DNA from: Mimachlamys varia | Lineage: Eukaryota > Mollusca > Bivalvia > Pectinida > Pectinidae | Assembly (NCBI GenBank): GCA_947623455.1 | Contig: OX392535.1 | Coordinates: 34,868,688-34,932,687, forward strand | DNA: 64,000 nt | Reading direction: 5' to 3' | Part shown: one piece after another, positions 23,111 to 34,847 of the stretch | How the letters are laid out: each line of letters begins with the position of its first letter | Position numbering within the stretch: position 1 is the stretch's first letter | Position numbers and translations under genes: made by a program | The notes under the pieces: generated by a model | Told to the model about the DNA's origin: nothing | What the model saw: only the letters and a program-made list of their open reading frames with translations | Database searches by the model: none

Positions 23111-23700
23111 AACTAAGAACCCACTAAGTAAGAATTGTAGCTGCTGCCTCCGTTGCAAGGTCTTAAAGGGCGACTTAAGTTGGGATTTTATCTTTTCTCT
23201 TTCTTCTTCCAAATTTCTCCCTTGACACGACCTCACTTTTGGCTTTTGATTTAGCGTTCGCCCCTGTGAGGACAAATGGTAGTTACTACTTCCTGTTTAA
23301 CGCTCAGCATTATGGGAAGTAGGCTGACTACCAACAGCCCCAAAGTTTCTATAGAGAATTTGTCTTCTTTATTTTACTTCTAGCTTATCTCCCCCTTGTT
23401 TCACACTTAGGACATCAGACATCAAAGTTATCAAAATTATTTGACTATTTGTTTTTTCAATATTTTTATACTATTCTAGAGATAGGAGTCTATAGTGGGA
23501 GCGGAACTATTGATTTCCCCGTTGTCAGAATAATGTGACAGGGTGTGGTGTTCTGCTAGGGGCATTCGGCAGTATACTTTATAAGTGTAGTAGCACTTTA
23601 AATCGGCAAAAGAAATATACACTCATTCAGCCCACACACCATATCGCTTGCACCGGGAGGCCGACTTTAAATAACCTTAGACGTTAATAGGATGTAAAAA
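23111..23700 (+). mobile_element. Large dispersed repeat ('R'), copy 1, with a nested insertion
   Basis: Matches copy 2 at 33723-34260 in inverse, and partly copy 3 at 61118-61395. Shared blocks include GCTGCTGCCTCC..TTGCA, CTTAAGTTGGGAT, CTCACTTTTGGC, TTCGGCAGTATACTT, GTAGCACTTTAAATCGGCAA and a tail ending GTTAATAGGATGTAAA. A foreign block at about 23323-23500 interrupts it. That block matches 46441-46600. R may be a non-autonomous retroelement. No coding frame spans it. Confidence 0.65.
23323..23500 (+). mobile_element. Short repeat nested in repeat R
   Basis: CTACCAACAGCCCC then GTTTCTATAGAGAATTT then TAGCTTATCTCCCCC match the sequence at 46441-46530. The interrupted R sequence carries GGGAAG-like bases on both sides of the block, a possible target duplication. 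Confidence 0.55.
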
Positions 23701-24615
23701 CAATCAAACCACATCCGCCAATACTTACAGGAATCCTGACAGAAATTTTATCAAACGAGAGTGACCAATTTAGTCAACCTAACCGCATCAAATAACTTCT
23801 AGAGAACGCATTTAAAATTTATATTCGAATTATCATTTGTCATTTTATATAGTGTTTCCACGTGCTAACGATGCACGTGCAACTTTACGAAAATAATCCA
23901 AGTGACGTAGATGTATTCTTACCGAAAATTCAGTATACATGGTAAAAGAATTAGTTATCTTCAGAATTTTTATATATTGTAATTTTCTATCTTCCGTGTA
24001 TCGGATTATAATCTATGAACATGACCAATGAAATAGCTACTTTTCAAAGAACAGTGACAAAAACACCTTAATTAGGAGTTCTACTGGCTACCTAGAGTTT
24101 TGAGATTGTTTTGTATATTGGTGACGCGCTTGCTTTTCTTTTGCAAGCAACATCTCGTTTACACAAACTGTACATTTTTTGCAAGCAATGTAAAATACAT
24201 TTTTGTTCACAAGTGATATGTTTTGTTCACAAGAATTTGTCTTCATAGGACATCTTCATAGGAGATATTCTTTTTGACAGCTATATTCATATATTGCAAC
24301 TATACAAGAAACCTGATATTCTTCATTCATAAGTCGTATTCTTCTTCTTCTTCTTCTTCTAGATCTATAAGCAATGATTTTCGTTCACAAACAACGCTCT
24401 CTCTTCGGGGGCAATATTCTTCTTTCACGAACAATAATCTTCATTCATAAGCTGATTATTCTTTACTTGTTACACAATTGTTCTGAATGGTGGTGTTAGG
24501 CTTCCGATGGAAGCTTCTTAACCATTCTTTTGGTCCCCCTTTTCTGTTGTTCATTTCGTCTTGTCCTATTGGTTTTAATTTTCTAGACTTGTTTGGCCTG
24601 GTCCAATCTCCACAG
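23701..24615. other. Unassigned sequence with a CTT-rich degenerate repeat
   Basis: From about 24130 to 24450 the motif TTCNTTCACAAG/ATTCATAAG recurs irregularly around a (TTC)n run near 24343-24360. It looks like a decayed minisatellite. Nothing codes. Confidence 0.4.
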
Positions 24616-24633
24616 CCCCCCCCCCCCCCCCCC
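24616..24633 (+). repeat. C homopolymer (18)
   Basis: Eighteen C in a row, the longest G/C run in the window. The overlapping short open frames are not genes. Confidence 0.9.
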
Positions 24634-25385
24634 GACATACTGTTCGATATTATACGGTAGAGAATATATAAAATGCTGCTTAGTGTATGTATCACACAAC
24701 AAACAGATGTACATTGTACATGTCCGTGTTTGTCTTCCGGTTTTTTTTCTTCAGAGTTTTTTGTTTGTTGTTTTCCAAGAATCCAAAACGAGACTTATAT
24801 CGCGTCGTCCTACCGCGACAATATAATTATGCCTTTGTGTTTCCTTATTCTGTCCTTAATTTGGTTGGCTGTGTGCGTAGTTATTGAAGATATCGCTGCA
24901 ACATCTTTGATGCTAACGCAAAATCCGTCTAAGCGTACACTTAGCGGTAGGTCATTATCGCAATTAGGTAAAAACACTCAACATCCATTTGCTTTATAGT
25001 ATTACATTAGCGTCCGTATATACATCAAATGTAAATATATCATACCCTTTAAATGACTCTGTTATCTTTATAGGGTAATAAAATATAGCATGTAAGTATT
25101 CATATTTTCTCATATGCGACGCCAGTAAAGTATATACGGTATGGTTTGAATTATCGCCGGCGTTATAGTCGTTCATTGTTTAACAACTCGGCTTAAAACC
25201 AGGAAACAACGATTGCGTCGGGTTGCTCGTGTTGATTTAATGTAGGGTCATACCCCATAAAGTTATCTCATTTCAGTTAAAACAACTACATCAGCTAAAA
25301 GTTAAGACAGTGAGATTCTAAGGATACTATGTTAACTTATTGATTATACCGAGAGAAGTCACGTTTCCTTTGGGGGGAGGGGATT

Positions 25386-25450
25386 CTAAAAATAGATTTA
25401 CTTTCCTTTTCTAAAAATAGATCAAGATGGCTGCCATGCCGGAGGTGGTA
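25386..25450 (+). promoter_or_regulatory. Two perfect MEF2 sites before an ATG in YY1-like context
   Basis: CTAAAAATAG occurs at 25386-25395 and 25411-25420. At 25427 follows AAGATGGCTGCCATGCC, which is both a YY1-type site and a usable start codon context. The frame reads MAAMPEVV up to a possible donor GTACGT, then stops. It could be a muscle-type promoter with a short first exon. No downstream exon is identified. Confidence 0.3.
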
Positions 25451-25995
25451 CGTTTAAACTAATTAAAATAGAGGAAAAATAACAATATTCGGATTTATTT
25501 TAAAGAGTTACTTCTTTCGATGTTCATTTGTACATCTTGGTGTAAATGGGGTTTTTTCTGTTGAAGGTTGGACCCGAGACCCTACCTTCTGGTCCTGAGA
25601 TCCTTTTTCTTGTCCTGAGATCCTGTAAGCCTACAGATGGTGGTTTTGAGCTGTTGGACTCTAATAAGATAATAATTACTCATAAGAACTCATAATGCTC
25701 TTTTGTTTAAGCGAACATGTGGTGATATATATCTTCACCTTCTCGTATTCATAAACTGCATATGCAGTTCAACAAAAGTCCGTAAATGGTAAATATGTAC
25801 TACAGTATATAGACGTAAACAGTGCTTCTTCCCTAGGGCTGACAAAACTTCGTATCTCCCTGAAGCACGTGTCCCCATTGCATTGAACCCTCTTTCAGAT
25901 TCTCGCAAGAGTTGTCGTTCTTTTTGGTTTCATTGTGTAAACAAAGATAGATAAACGTTTAAAAAAATGTTATCAAAACATTATTCGTTGATTCA

Positions 25996-26134
25996 ATTTA
26001 TGGCCCTCGTGATATGATGATATTAAGGCTTGTCTTCCATGAACAGTCATATTCCTCTCGGGCTACTCCTACGGGGGAATATGACTGCTTCAGGTAGACA
26101 AACCTTTATATCACCCCACTAAGAGGGCCATAAA
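25996..26134. mobile_element. Near-perfect foldback element, ~140 bp
   Basis: Outer arms ATTTATGGCCCTC and GAGGGCCATAAAT, then GGCTTGTCT..CC/GG..AGACAAACC and CAGTCATATTCC/GGAATATGACTG pair inward to a short loop near 26060. A miniature inverted-repeat element is likely. Confidence 0.7.
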
Positions 26135-26269
26135 TGTATAATAACTTTACCATTTTTCTTCTAACAATACCCTTCCAAACTCTCGGGGTTGGGTGTAGGA
26201 AGCAAACCATTCTTTTGCATAAAATGGTATGCATTTTGTAATTCTTACAAATGAAGAGAACTGTGATGA

Positions 26270-26746
26270 AAAAAAGCACGGCAACACATTGCGATCCTTG
26301 GAAAAAGCAATCTTAGAAATAATGAATATATTTCAATTAATACACGGCTGTTACTAATGCAAGAGGGCCGCGAGGACGATCAGCTGCTTTGGTTAGAAAT
26401 TGATCCTCAGAAAAGAAATGAAATTGAAAATAAAAAATATGTTTTGAATGTACACGTGATAAATACAACACGGAAACTTATGACAAGAAACTATCAGATG
26501 TATGATAACGGTGAATCGTCCCTCTGGCTATACTTTAAAGAAACTGCTTTACAATTTCCAAGAACAATACTGCATTTAGTTCCCTCAGGTACCAAGTCGT
26601 TAAAAGCTAATATCACGACAATGTTTCCTTCGATAGATCTCCAACACGGAGCTGCTATCACAATGCACTATTGTTTTGATTTCCCCAAAGATTTGTTGCT
26701 ATTTTCCCCGATTTTCTGTTTTCCGTCCCTTGGGAACTCTGTTTGA
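26270..26746 (+). CDS. Unrecognised open frame, possible exon
   Basis: The frame is open from 26270, with a first ATG at 26357 giving 129 residues ending at a TGA. Composition is protein-like: mixed charged and aromatic residues, little low complexity, alternating hydrophobic segments such as YVLNVHVI and ALQFPRTILHLVP. TACTAATGCAAG before 26363 could be a branch point plus acceptor. CTCAGGTACC near 26586 could be a donor, giving an exon of about 225 bases instead of the whole frame. I do not recognise a family. It might be an exon of a long gene, a transposon remnant or chance. Confidence 0.3.
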   Translation, partial: KKARQHIAILGKSNLRNNEYISINTRLLLMQEGREDDQLLWLEIDPQKRNEIENKKYVLNVHVINTTRKLMTRNYQMYDNGESSLWLYFKETALQFPRTILHLVPSGTKSLKANITTMFPSIDLQHGAAITMHYCFDFPKDLLLFSPIFCFPSLGNSV

Positions 26747-28280
26747 AAATTGCGTGCATTTTATTACCACAACTAGGGTTATTTTCCCAATCTCTCGGGT
26801 CGTATACTATAACGGCATATAGAGGGATTCTGACTACTGTTATTGACCCGAGGAATCGATCGATGGTCCGGTCTAGCCGATGGTTCTAGCTAACTACCCG
26901 ATTGGGCGATTAGTGTATTCAAGCGAAATTGAGGAATTGGTGCAAGCATTTCACGTTATGGACGCAAATGTACGTGTTTGACTTATTTTCCGAACTCAAA
27001 GTCGTTTACGATATTGTACTTTACATAAAATGTCTTGTATCTTGTTTCTACGCGAAGGATAAAGCGAATGATTGACGGGCTGTGAAATGATTGCAGATGC
27101 ATGCAGCAAAATTTAATGAAAAGTTAATTTAAAGAGAAGTTATGATGACGTTTCTCGCTTTGTGGTGTGAAAATAGATATGGATTCATATACAGCTAAAT
27201 ATATATAAATAGCCGGAGTAGTCGGAGACTGACATTGATTGGGTAGCGCCGGGTTGTAACAAGAACATATTATCTTGGTTTATTGAGCTTGCTTCTCTAC
27301 AATCAAACATACTGGATCGAATGCAATTTGCTTTACAAATTGAGAGTGATACGCGGATGATTGGTGCTTTAGAACTCAAAGAAACTGCCTTGTTTGGGGG
27401 TTTTACTTAATAGGGAAACACCATTTTGTATCGATACACTTTGTTTGGAATCTTGGTGTAGATACATTTTTTTAACAAGCTGTTTTTTTATATTCCTTAG
27501 AAATGATTTGTCTTGGTCAGAGTGCAGATATCCCGACACTGTTCGTTTTTCTAAATATTCTTCAATATACCGGAAGAGCATTTCAAAAATCATATTCAGG
27601 TAAATGATTAACGTAAATCTATATTTATCAGAGGTTAAGCGTTGACGTAACGTAGGTCAACATAGCACCGAAGTGACGTCATGTTATTGTCCGGTAGTCT
27701 AGACTGCATATATGGTCCTGTGAATGCAATCCATGTTTAATATTGAGTTAATGGGAGGCCACATTGCAAAATGTAAATATTATGTCATGAACTAGATATA
27801 TCTGTCATAACATTTATTATCTCATAAACTCGATACCTAATGTTATTAGACATCTATTATCTCATCGACAAGGTTATTATAAATTTATTATTGTTTGAAA
27901 CATATTGTTGTGCTTAAGCGTATATTTTACCAGATATATCGGCTGCTATCGGTTCAGTTGTAGAAACAATATACAAACATGCACATTTGTTTTAAATGTA
28001 TCACAGTATGAAACAAATGCATAATGTTTTAGTGTTCATAAATGTATGAATAATATGTTTCAGCTTTCAAGGTCATTATTGAATGTGTCATACATATCTC
28101 TTTCAAAAAAGAGAACATTTATGATATTCATCCACGCATGAGCAAGATTTGTTTTTCGTTTAGGCTTTCATCATCGTATGAACTAAACATTTTCCATCGA
28201 TACACAATCCTGTTGCGATTTAAATGATTGTTCACGACTGGTATGACAAAATGAACGTTCAAAGACGGACAGACGCTAGC
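26747..28280. other. Unassigned sequence
   Basis: TGACGTCA at 27674-27681. Otherwise no recognisable gene or repeat. Short frames of 64-74 codons are not supported. Confidence 0.4.
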
Positions 28281-28284
28281 CTAA

Positions 28285-28603
28285 CGTGGCACAAGCCAAT
28301 CAAAATGCAGCACTTTTTGATCCCGAGAGAATAGCCAATCAGACAATAGATATCGTTCGGAATCCCTCGGATTACGCGGTAATCAAGAATGATGTATGTC
28401 AACATCGTCATATGCAAATGCAATAGCTGCCGAACGTTCATCTGGGTCCCATATTGGTCGGGCACTGAGAATGTTACATAAAGAACGCGAATGCCTCGCC
28501 GCGGCGGATCGCCTGATAGAGTTATCGCTATGGATGCGAATATACAATTCTCTCTATCTTAAATTCGATTACGAACCTTCACATGAAGCTCATTCAATTA
28601 GAA
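28285..28603 (+). other. Promoter-like region and candidate first exon
   Basis: AGCCAATCA occurs twice, at about 28292 and 28333, then the octamer ATGCAAAT at about 28413. An ATG at 28396 opens a frame of 83 codons. At 28604 the frame meets a strong donor, GAAGTAAGTT, after about 69 codons. The encoded stretch includes ALRMLHKERECLAAADRLIE, which looks like a helix, and matches no family I know. If real it is a first coding exon, but no second exon is identified. Confidence 0.28.
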
Positions 28604-29116
28604 GTAAGTTATTGACAAGCATAGTCCATATTCATGGTCATTACTAACCGTTTTGTACCTCTAATGCAATTTGATTCCCACTCATTAAAACCTTTGAGCT
28701 AAGATAAGTTAATCAGCTCTGGAATGGCCCCCGTTGCTCATAGACAATGATGCATATATATTAAGCTATATATATTCCACTGATAAAAGAATTTCGTCTA
28801 ATGACTTCCTATCATAAACCCTCGAGTTCCCTACTTCAAGGGATCTTACGAGGTGTAGGTACAGACCCGAATCGTTCGCCTTTATTGGCGGACCTTATAA
28901 TGACAGAATTCGCCTGATGGGCGTGGCATGAGACAACCATGAATTTTCTTTATTACTTCTTATTGCAAAACACACATAAGACCCAGAACAATAATGGTGT
29001 GTGTCAATGTAAATGAAAAGAACAGCATGTCTCTAACATATTTCATGGTTAATGTTGCTGTGTTGCAATAATACGGAAAGAACAATTATCTATCTGTGTT
29101 ATTTTTTATCTCGCTT
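28604..29116. other. Unassigned sequence
   Basis: No gene, RNA or repeat recognised between the candidate exon and the minisatellite. Confidence 0.4.
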
Positions 29117-31670
29117 GAAGGGAGTGGGTCTGGTTAGAAGAAGTGGATCTAGTGTTAGAAGGAGTTTGTCTAGTGTTAGAAGGAGTTTGTCTAGTGTTAG
29201 AAGGAGCTGGTCTAGTGTTAGAAGGAGCTGGCCTAGTGTTAGAAGGAGTTGGTCTAGTGTTAGAAGGAGTTGATCTAGTGTTAGAAGGAGTGGGTCTAGT
29301 GTTAGAAGGAGTTGGTCTAGTGTTAGAAGGACTTGGTCTAGTGTTAGAAGGAGCTGGTCTAGTGTTAGAAGGAGTTGATCTAGTGTTAGAAGGAGTTTGT
29401 CTAGTGTTAGAAGGAGTTTGTCTAGTGTTAGAAGGAGCTGGTCTAGTGTTAGAAGGAGCTGGCCTAGTGTTAGAAGGAGCTGGTCTAGTGTTAGAAGGAG
29501 TTGGTCTAGTGTTAGAAGGAGTTGGTCTAGTGTTAGAAGGAGCTGGTCTAGTGTTAGAAGGAGTTGATCTAGTGTTAGAAGGAGATGGTCTAGTGTTTGA
29601 AGGAGTTAGTCTAGTTTTAGAATGCAGTCTAATGTGAGAATTGGAATGGGTCTAGAGTCAGAATGGGAGTTGGTCTAGTGTGGGAATGGGAGTGAGTCTA
29701 GGGTGAAAATGGGAGTTGGTCTAGTGTGGGAATGGGAGTGGGTCTAGTGTGGGAATGGGAGTTGGTCTAGTGTGGGAATGGGAGTGGGTCTAGTGTGGGA
29801 ATGGGAGTTGGTCTAGTGTGGGAATGGGAGTTGGTCTAGTGCGGGAATAGGAGTGGGTCTAGTGTAAGAAGGAGTGGGTCTAGTGTGGGAATGGGAGTGG
29901 GTCTAGTGTGGGAATGGGAGTGGGTCTAGTGTGAGAATGGAAGTGGGTCTAGTGTGGGAATGGAAGTGGGTCTAGTGTGGGAATCGGAGTGGGTCTAGTG
30001 TGAGGATGGAAGTGGGTCTAGTGTGGGAATGGGAGTTGGTCTAGTGTGGGAATGGGAGCTGGTTTATAATGAGAATGATAATGGATCTTCTAAGAGAATG
30101 CGTCTCGTGTGAGGGTGGGAGTGGGTCTTGTGGGACAATGCAAGCGGGTCTAGTGTGAGAATGGAAGTTGGCTATGTGTGAGAATTGGAGTGGGTCTAGT
30201 GAGAAAATGGGAATGGGTCTAGTGTGAGAACTGGAGTGGATCTAGTGTGAAAATGGGAGGGGGTCTAGTGTGGGAATAGGAATGGGAATGGGTCTAGTGT
30301 GGGAAGGGGAATGGGTTTAGTGTGAGGATGGAAGTGGGTCTAGAGTGGGAATGGGAATGGGTCTAGTGTTAGAAGGAGTGGGTCTAGTGTGGGAATGGGA
30401 GTGGGTCTAGTGTTAGAAGGAGTGGGTCTAGTGTGGGAATGGGAGTGGGTCTAGTGTTGGAATGGGAATGGGTCTAGTGTGGGAATGGGAGTGGGTCTAG
30501 TGTTGGAATGGGAATGGGTCTAGTGTGGGAATGGGAGTGGGTCTAGTGTGGGAATGGGAATGGGAATGGGTCTAGTGTGGGAACTGGAGTGGATCTAGTG
30601 TGAAAATGGGAGGGGGTGTAGTGTGAGAATGGGAATGGGTCTAGTATGGGAATAGGAATGGGTCTAGTGTGAGAATGGGAATGGGTCTAGTATGGGAATA
30701 GGAATGGGTCTAGTGTGAGAATGGGAATGGGTCTAGTATGGGAATAGGAATGGGTCTAGTGTGAGAATGGGAATGGGTCTAGTATGGGAATAGGAATGGG
30801 TCTAGTGTGAGAATGGGAATGGGTCTAGTATGGGAATAGGAATGGGTCTAGTGTGAGAATGGGAATGGGTCTAGTATGGGAATAGGAATGGGTCTAGTGT
30901 GAGAATGGGAATGGGAATGGGTCTAGTGTGAGAATGGGAATGGGAATGGGTCTAGTGTGAGAATGGGAATGGGTCTAGTGTGAGAATGGGAATGGGTCTA
31001 GTGTGGGAAGGGGATAGGGTCTAGTGAGGGAATGGGAATGGGTCTAGTGTGGGAAGGGGAATGGGTCTAGTGTGGGAAGGGGATAGGGTCTAGTGTGGGA
31101 AGGGGATAGGGTCTAGTGAGGGAATGGGAATGGGTCTAGTGTGGGAAGGGGATAGGGTCTAGTGAGGGAATGGGAATGGGTCTAGTGTGAGAATGGGAAT
31201 GGGTCTAGTGTGTGAATGGGAATGGGAATGGGTCTAGTGTGGGAATGGGAATGGGTCTAGTGTGGGAAGGGGAATGGGTCTAGTGTGGGAAGGGGAATGG
31301 GTCTAGTGTGGGAATGGGAGTGGGTCTAGTTAGATAATATGAGTGGGTCTAGTGTGAACCTTGGAAGTTGGTCTAGGGAGAGAATGGAAATGGGTCTAAT
31401 TTGAGAATTGGAGTGGGTCTAGTGTGAGAATAGGAGTGGGTCTAGTGTGAGAATTGGAGTGGGTCTAGTGTGGGAATGGGAGTGGGTCTAGTGTGGGAAT
31501 GGGAATGGGAATGGGTCTAGTGTGGGAATGGGAGTGGGTCTAGTGTGAGAATGGGAGTGGGTCTAGTGTGGGAATGGGAATGGGAGTGGGTCTAGTGTGG
31601 GAATGGGAGTGGGTCTAGTGTGGGAATGGGAATGGGAATGGGTCTAGTGTGAGAATAGGAGTGGTTGGTC
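29117..31670 (+). repeat. Large minisatellite, 21-bp then 22-bp units
   Basis: The first 520 bases are 21-bp units (GGTCTAGTGTTAGAAGGAGYT), about 25 copies. The rest is a related family with GGTCTAGTGTGGGAATGGGA plus GT, with frequent extra GGAATG hexamers. The 21-bp part keeps a 164-codon frame (29143-29637) of LVLEGVG heptads, as expected from a repeat whose length is a multiple of three. I do not call it a gene. The plus strand is strongly G-rich. Confidence 0.93.
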
Positions 31671-31677
31671 TATATGT

Positions 31678-31806
31678 GAAGACAATGATCAGGGTATTGA
31701 CAATGGTCGGTGTAAAGACAATGGTCGGTGTAAAGGCAATGGTCAGTGTAAAGACAATGGTCATTGTATTGACAATGGTCCGTGTATTGACAATGGTGGA
31801 TGTTAC
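31678..31806 (+). repeat. 18-bp tandem repeat
   Basis: About seven units resembling AAGACAATGGTCGGTGTA and ATTGACAATGGTCCGTGT, directly after the 22-bp array. Open frames on both strands are by-products. Confidence 0.85.
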
Positions 31807-33336
31807 AGACAATAGTCAACAACCGGCCGGTCAATCGCGTGAAGTGTCAATAATGATGCATAGTCCGTTATTGAACTGTGTTTATTAATTTTCTCTGTAT
31901 GCGATTTCTCACTGGGAACGATCAACCTTATAATTCAGTGCTATCGATTATAGCGGTACAATTCCGGAGCCATGCGATCCGCTGTCGGTTTGTTAGATTA
32001 TGTTTGCCCCTGGGAGAAGGCAGACCCGGTCACAACACACACCATGATACATTGTAATGGTACTTGGGAGTGTGACGAATCTCTTTTTTCATGGCTGTAA
32101 ATTGTACAAGAAATTGAGTCGATATGTGGTCATGTTTTTTCACGATACGGGCGGCCCTAGACTGAACGTCCGACTCCCCGGGGGACGGGACAAACCCGGA
32201 CCAACCTGCCTGTGGTGATGGGGGCTTAATACTATAGTCGAGCTTGTTACGACGCGCTAACGTTATTGCGGCATCATCATGAATTCTATCCGGGGAATAA
32301 TATAGACGTATTATATCTTTTTCATAGACACAATATCATCCCAGGCTAACCCCCCGAAACCTCATTCCGACACCAGTAAAACAGTTAAAACTGCATTGGA
32401 GTGTTAGCTCAAACTAAGTAGGTTACAAAAGCGCGGAAATAATACAAACAATGTATATTGTACCATTTCTCTTATTTTGAGAGATTGTTTTTTTATTATT
32501 TTGGAAATAAGCATGGATATCTTTATTTTTAGTAATTTAATCCAAAACATATATTAAAGGGATAAATGAGTGAAAATGTGTGTCACCACCATGCGATGTT
32601 TTTCGGAGGTTTGTATTATGAAATTCCCTTATTAAGAATTCTTGATATTTTTAATTGTTGAATAAGTAAGTAATCTAGCGTATAGCCGTACGTTGGGCCG
32701 CTTGACAATAAATACGTACATGGTTTAACCGCCTTAGTCAAATGTTTAATTCAGGGCTAAAACCTCCTGTAGCGAAACAAATAAATAAATGTAGACATGG
32801 AAAGACTTGCCGAAGTTCAGCAGAAAAAAAAAACATGAAACCACTAGGTCCGTCTCTAAATTTCATAAACGAAACCGTTAGGATAGCATTGAATACCTAT
32901 TTTGTGGTCTCAAACCTGCTATTGAAGAAAATGAAATTACATAAATCTTAAAATACTACTATAAAAGGATTATGAACAATGGTACAAACCGAGAGACGAA
33001 CATTTTCTTTATCTGCCAAATTTAGAAAACGCTATAAAACCAAATTTTTCTTTTAATCGCTTTCTCTTTGTTTTCCTCCGTTCAATAATAAATTAATAAT
33101 AATACAATAATCCAGCATTAATGATTTCAGAATTACTTATAATCATATTTTAAATGATATATTTTCAGAAAAGAGTTCAACAAAGACCAAAACGGAAAGT
33201 TTACTCAATAGTTAAACATAAAATATCAACATCAATAAAACGAAGAAAAAAAATCTGCCAATGTTTACAGAAATTTCGTCTTTCAAATGAAATATTCTCT
33301 TTGTAATATTCCTTTATAACACCGTGGGTTTTACGT
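31807..33336. other. Unassigned sequence
   Basis: No convincing exon or repeat. The frame at 32742-32951 has no family signature. Confidence 0.4.
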
Positions 33337-33389
33337 TTGTTATCGAATATGAACTGGAGCTCGCATAGAATTTACCTCATCATGATGCA

Positions 33390-33722
33390 ATCAATTCATC
33401 TAAATGCAAATAGAAGTATTGACTGGTACAAGCACAGCCTCGCCCCGGGCTCGCACGGGAAGGTTATCACCGTTTTAAAGTCGAGGCTTCGATCAGCTAT
33501 GCATGGCTGTCACGTCAGATAAACGGTGCCGCTATCTGTGTGATCACGTGATCAGAAACATGGGTCGCAATGCTCCAAGGATGACGCTGCAAATAAGTAT
33601 TTTTAGCTACATTTTAATATTTCTTTTGTTTTTTCACTTGATAGACCTGTCGAAAGTATCTGTAAGTTATGAGACCTATAAATCTGAAAGATTGTGATGA
33701 CGTTATAAGCATTGTGACGTCA
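33390..33722. promoter_or_regulatory. Motif-rich segment: octamer, E-box palindrome, CRE
   Basis: ATGCAAAT at about 33396, the palindrome TGATCACGTGATCA at 33541-33554 with a central CACGTG E-box, a near-CRE TGACGTTA at about 33697, and TGACGTCA at 33715-33722. A 64-codon frame at 33503-33697 has one hydrophobic stretch (ISIFSYILIFLLFFHLIDL) but no further support. Possibly regulatory. Confidence 0.25.
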
Positions 33723-34260
33723 TAAGCACTGTTGGTTGGTTGATTGTTGTTACGTCTTATTAACAGCAGAGTCATTTAAGGATGGTGTATGCAATGTGGC
33801 TGTGGGTATTGAGAGCGTGTTTTTTGGGAGGCTGCAAAACGTTCTTGTAAGACTTCTTGCGAAAGTTCGGATCTTTTGCCGATTTAAAGTGCTACCACAC
33901 TGAAGTATACCACCGATTACCGAATGCCCCCAGCAGAACATCCCATTCGGTCACATTAAACTGACAACGGGTGAACCAGTCGTTCCACTCCCATAATGAT
34001 CAACGTCAAACAGGGAGAAGTAACTACCATTGTTAGAGACTCTCTGGTATGTATCGGCCTGGGAACAGAACCCATAGCCTTCCTCAAAGGGGCGAACGCT
34101 CAACTTAATGCCAAAAGTGAGGTTGGGTCAAGGGAGACAATAGGAAGTAGAAAGTTGTTTGGAAAGAATGGAAAAAATAAGATCCCAAGTTAAGTCGCCG
34201 TCTACGAGCATGCAATGGGGGCAGCAGGTACAATTATTACGCCCTACCTGCGGGGCAGCA
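33723..34260 (-). mobile_element. Large dispersed repeat R, copy 2 (inverted)
   Basis: The reverse complement matches copy 1 at 23111-23700 without the nested insert. Its tail GTTAATAAGACGTAAC lies at the left end, about 33753-33768. The uninterrupted reading around ATGGGAGTGGAACGACTGG shows where copy 1 was invaded. Confidence 0.65.
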
Positions 34261-34439
34261 TAAATAAGCACTGTGATTTATTTTGTCACACGATACTGCA
34301 CCATAGGTTACTGTGCTGAAAAAAACAGCATCTCACTTGAGTCTGTCTATGTACAGTGTACATTTGCTTTGTATTGACATGATAAAGAGTACGAAACTAC
34401 GACGTACGTGATGACGACATAAAGATCGAACGATAATTG

Positions 34440-34500
34440 TGACGTCAATGACCAATGCGAGCTATAAAATCCCCCATCCTCTATAGTGTGAGAGAGGGGA
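34440..34500 (+). promoter_or_regulatory. Compact CRE-CCAAT-TATA core promoter candidate
   Basis: TGACGTCA at 34440-34447, CCAAT at 34452-34456 and TATAAAA at 34463-34469 lie on one strand within 30 bases. Initiation would be expected near 34495. A second TGACGTCA is at 34623-34630, and a related TGATGTCA is near 34646. The next substantial frame downstream on this strand is at 34848. This is the best-organised promoter in the gene-free part of the window, but activity is inferred. Confidence 0.45.
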
Positions 34501-34847
34501 TTCCTTTTCGAAGTTGATATTCCCCTTTCACGCTCCCAATGGGTTGATTGATTCATTCTCTTACCCATGTGTATCATACGCATAACGATGTAACACGTTA
34601 TGGGCAAAACTAATGGCTGACGTGACGTCATGGTATTCTTAACGTGATGTCATGCCATTGTGATGAACAGAAGAATCCTCCCTTCCGACCACTAGAGTAA
34701 GATACGGAAATCTAGCACCGGTAAAAGATCGGATGATTCTCGGTGTTTTTCAAGGTCTATGTGAATGCTCCAAATACGTCGTTTTAGATTGAAATTACAG
34801 ACGAAGTTTCAGCTAACTCTACAAGACTGAGCTCTTTAACAGAAATA

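Noticed and set aside
29143..29637. 164-codon frame of LVLEGVG heptads, like a repetitive structural protein
   Set aside because: The 21-bp minisatellite unit is a multiple of three, so a frame without stops is automatic. It starts and ends with the array, has no leader, and variant sites show no codon bias.
34347..34631. 94-codon minus frame over the CRE-CCAAT-TATA cluster
   Set aside because: It crosses the promoter motifs, shows no family features and is probably chance.
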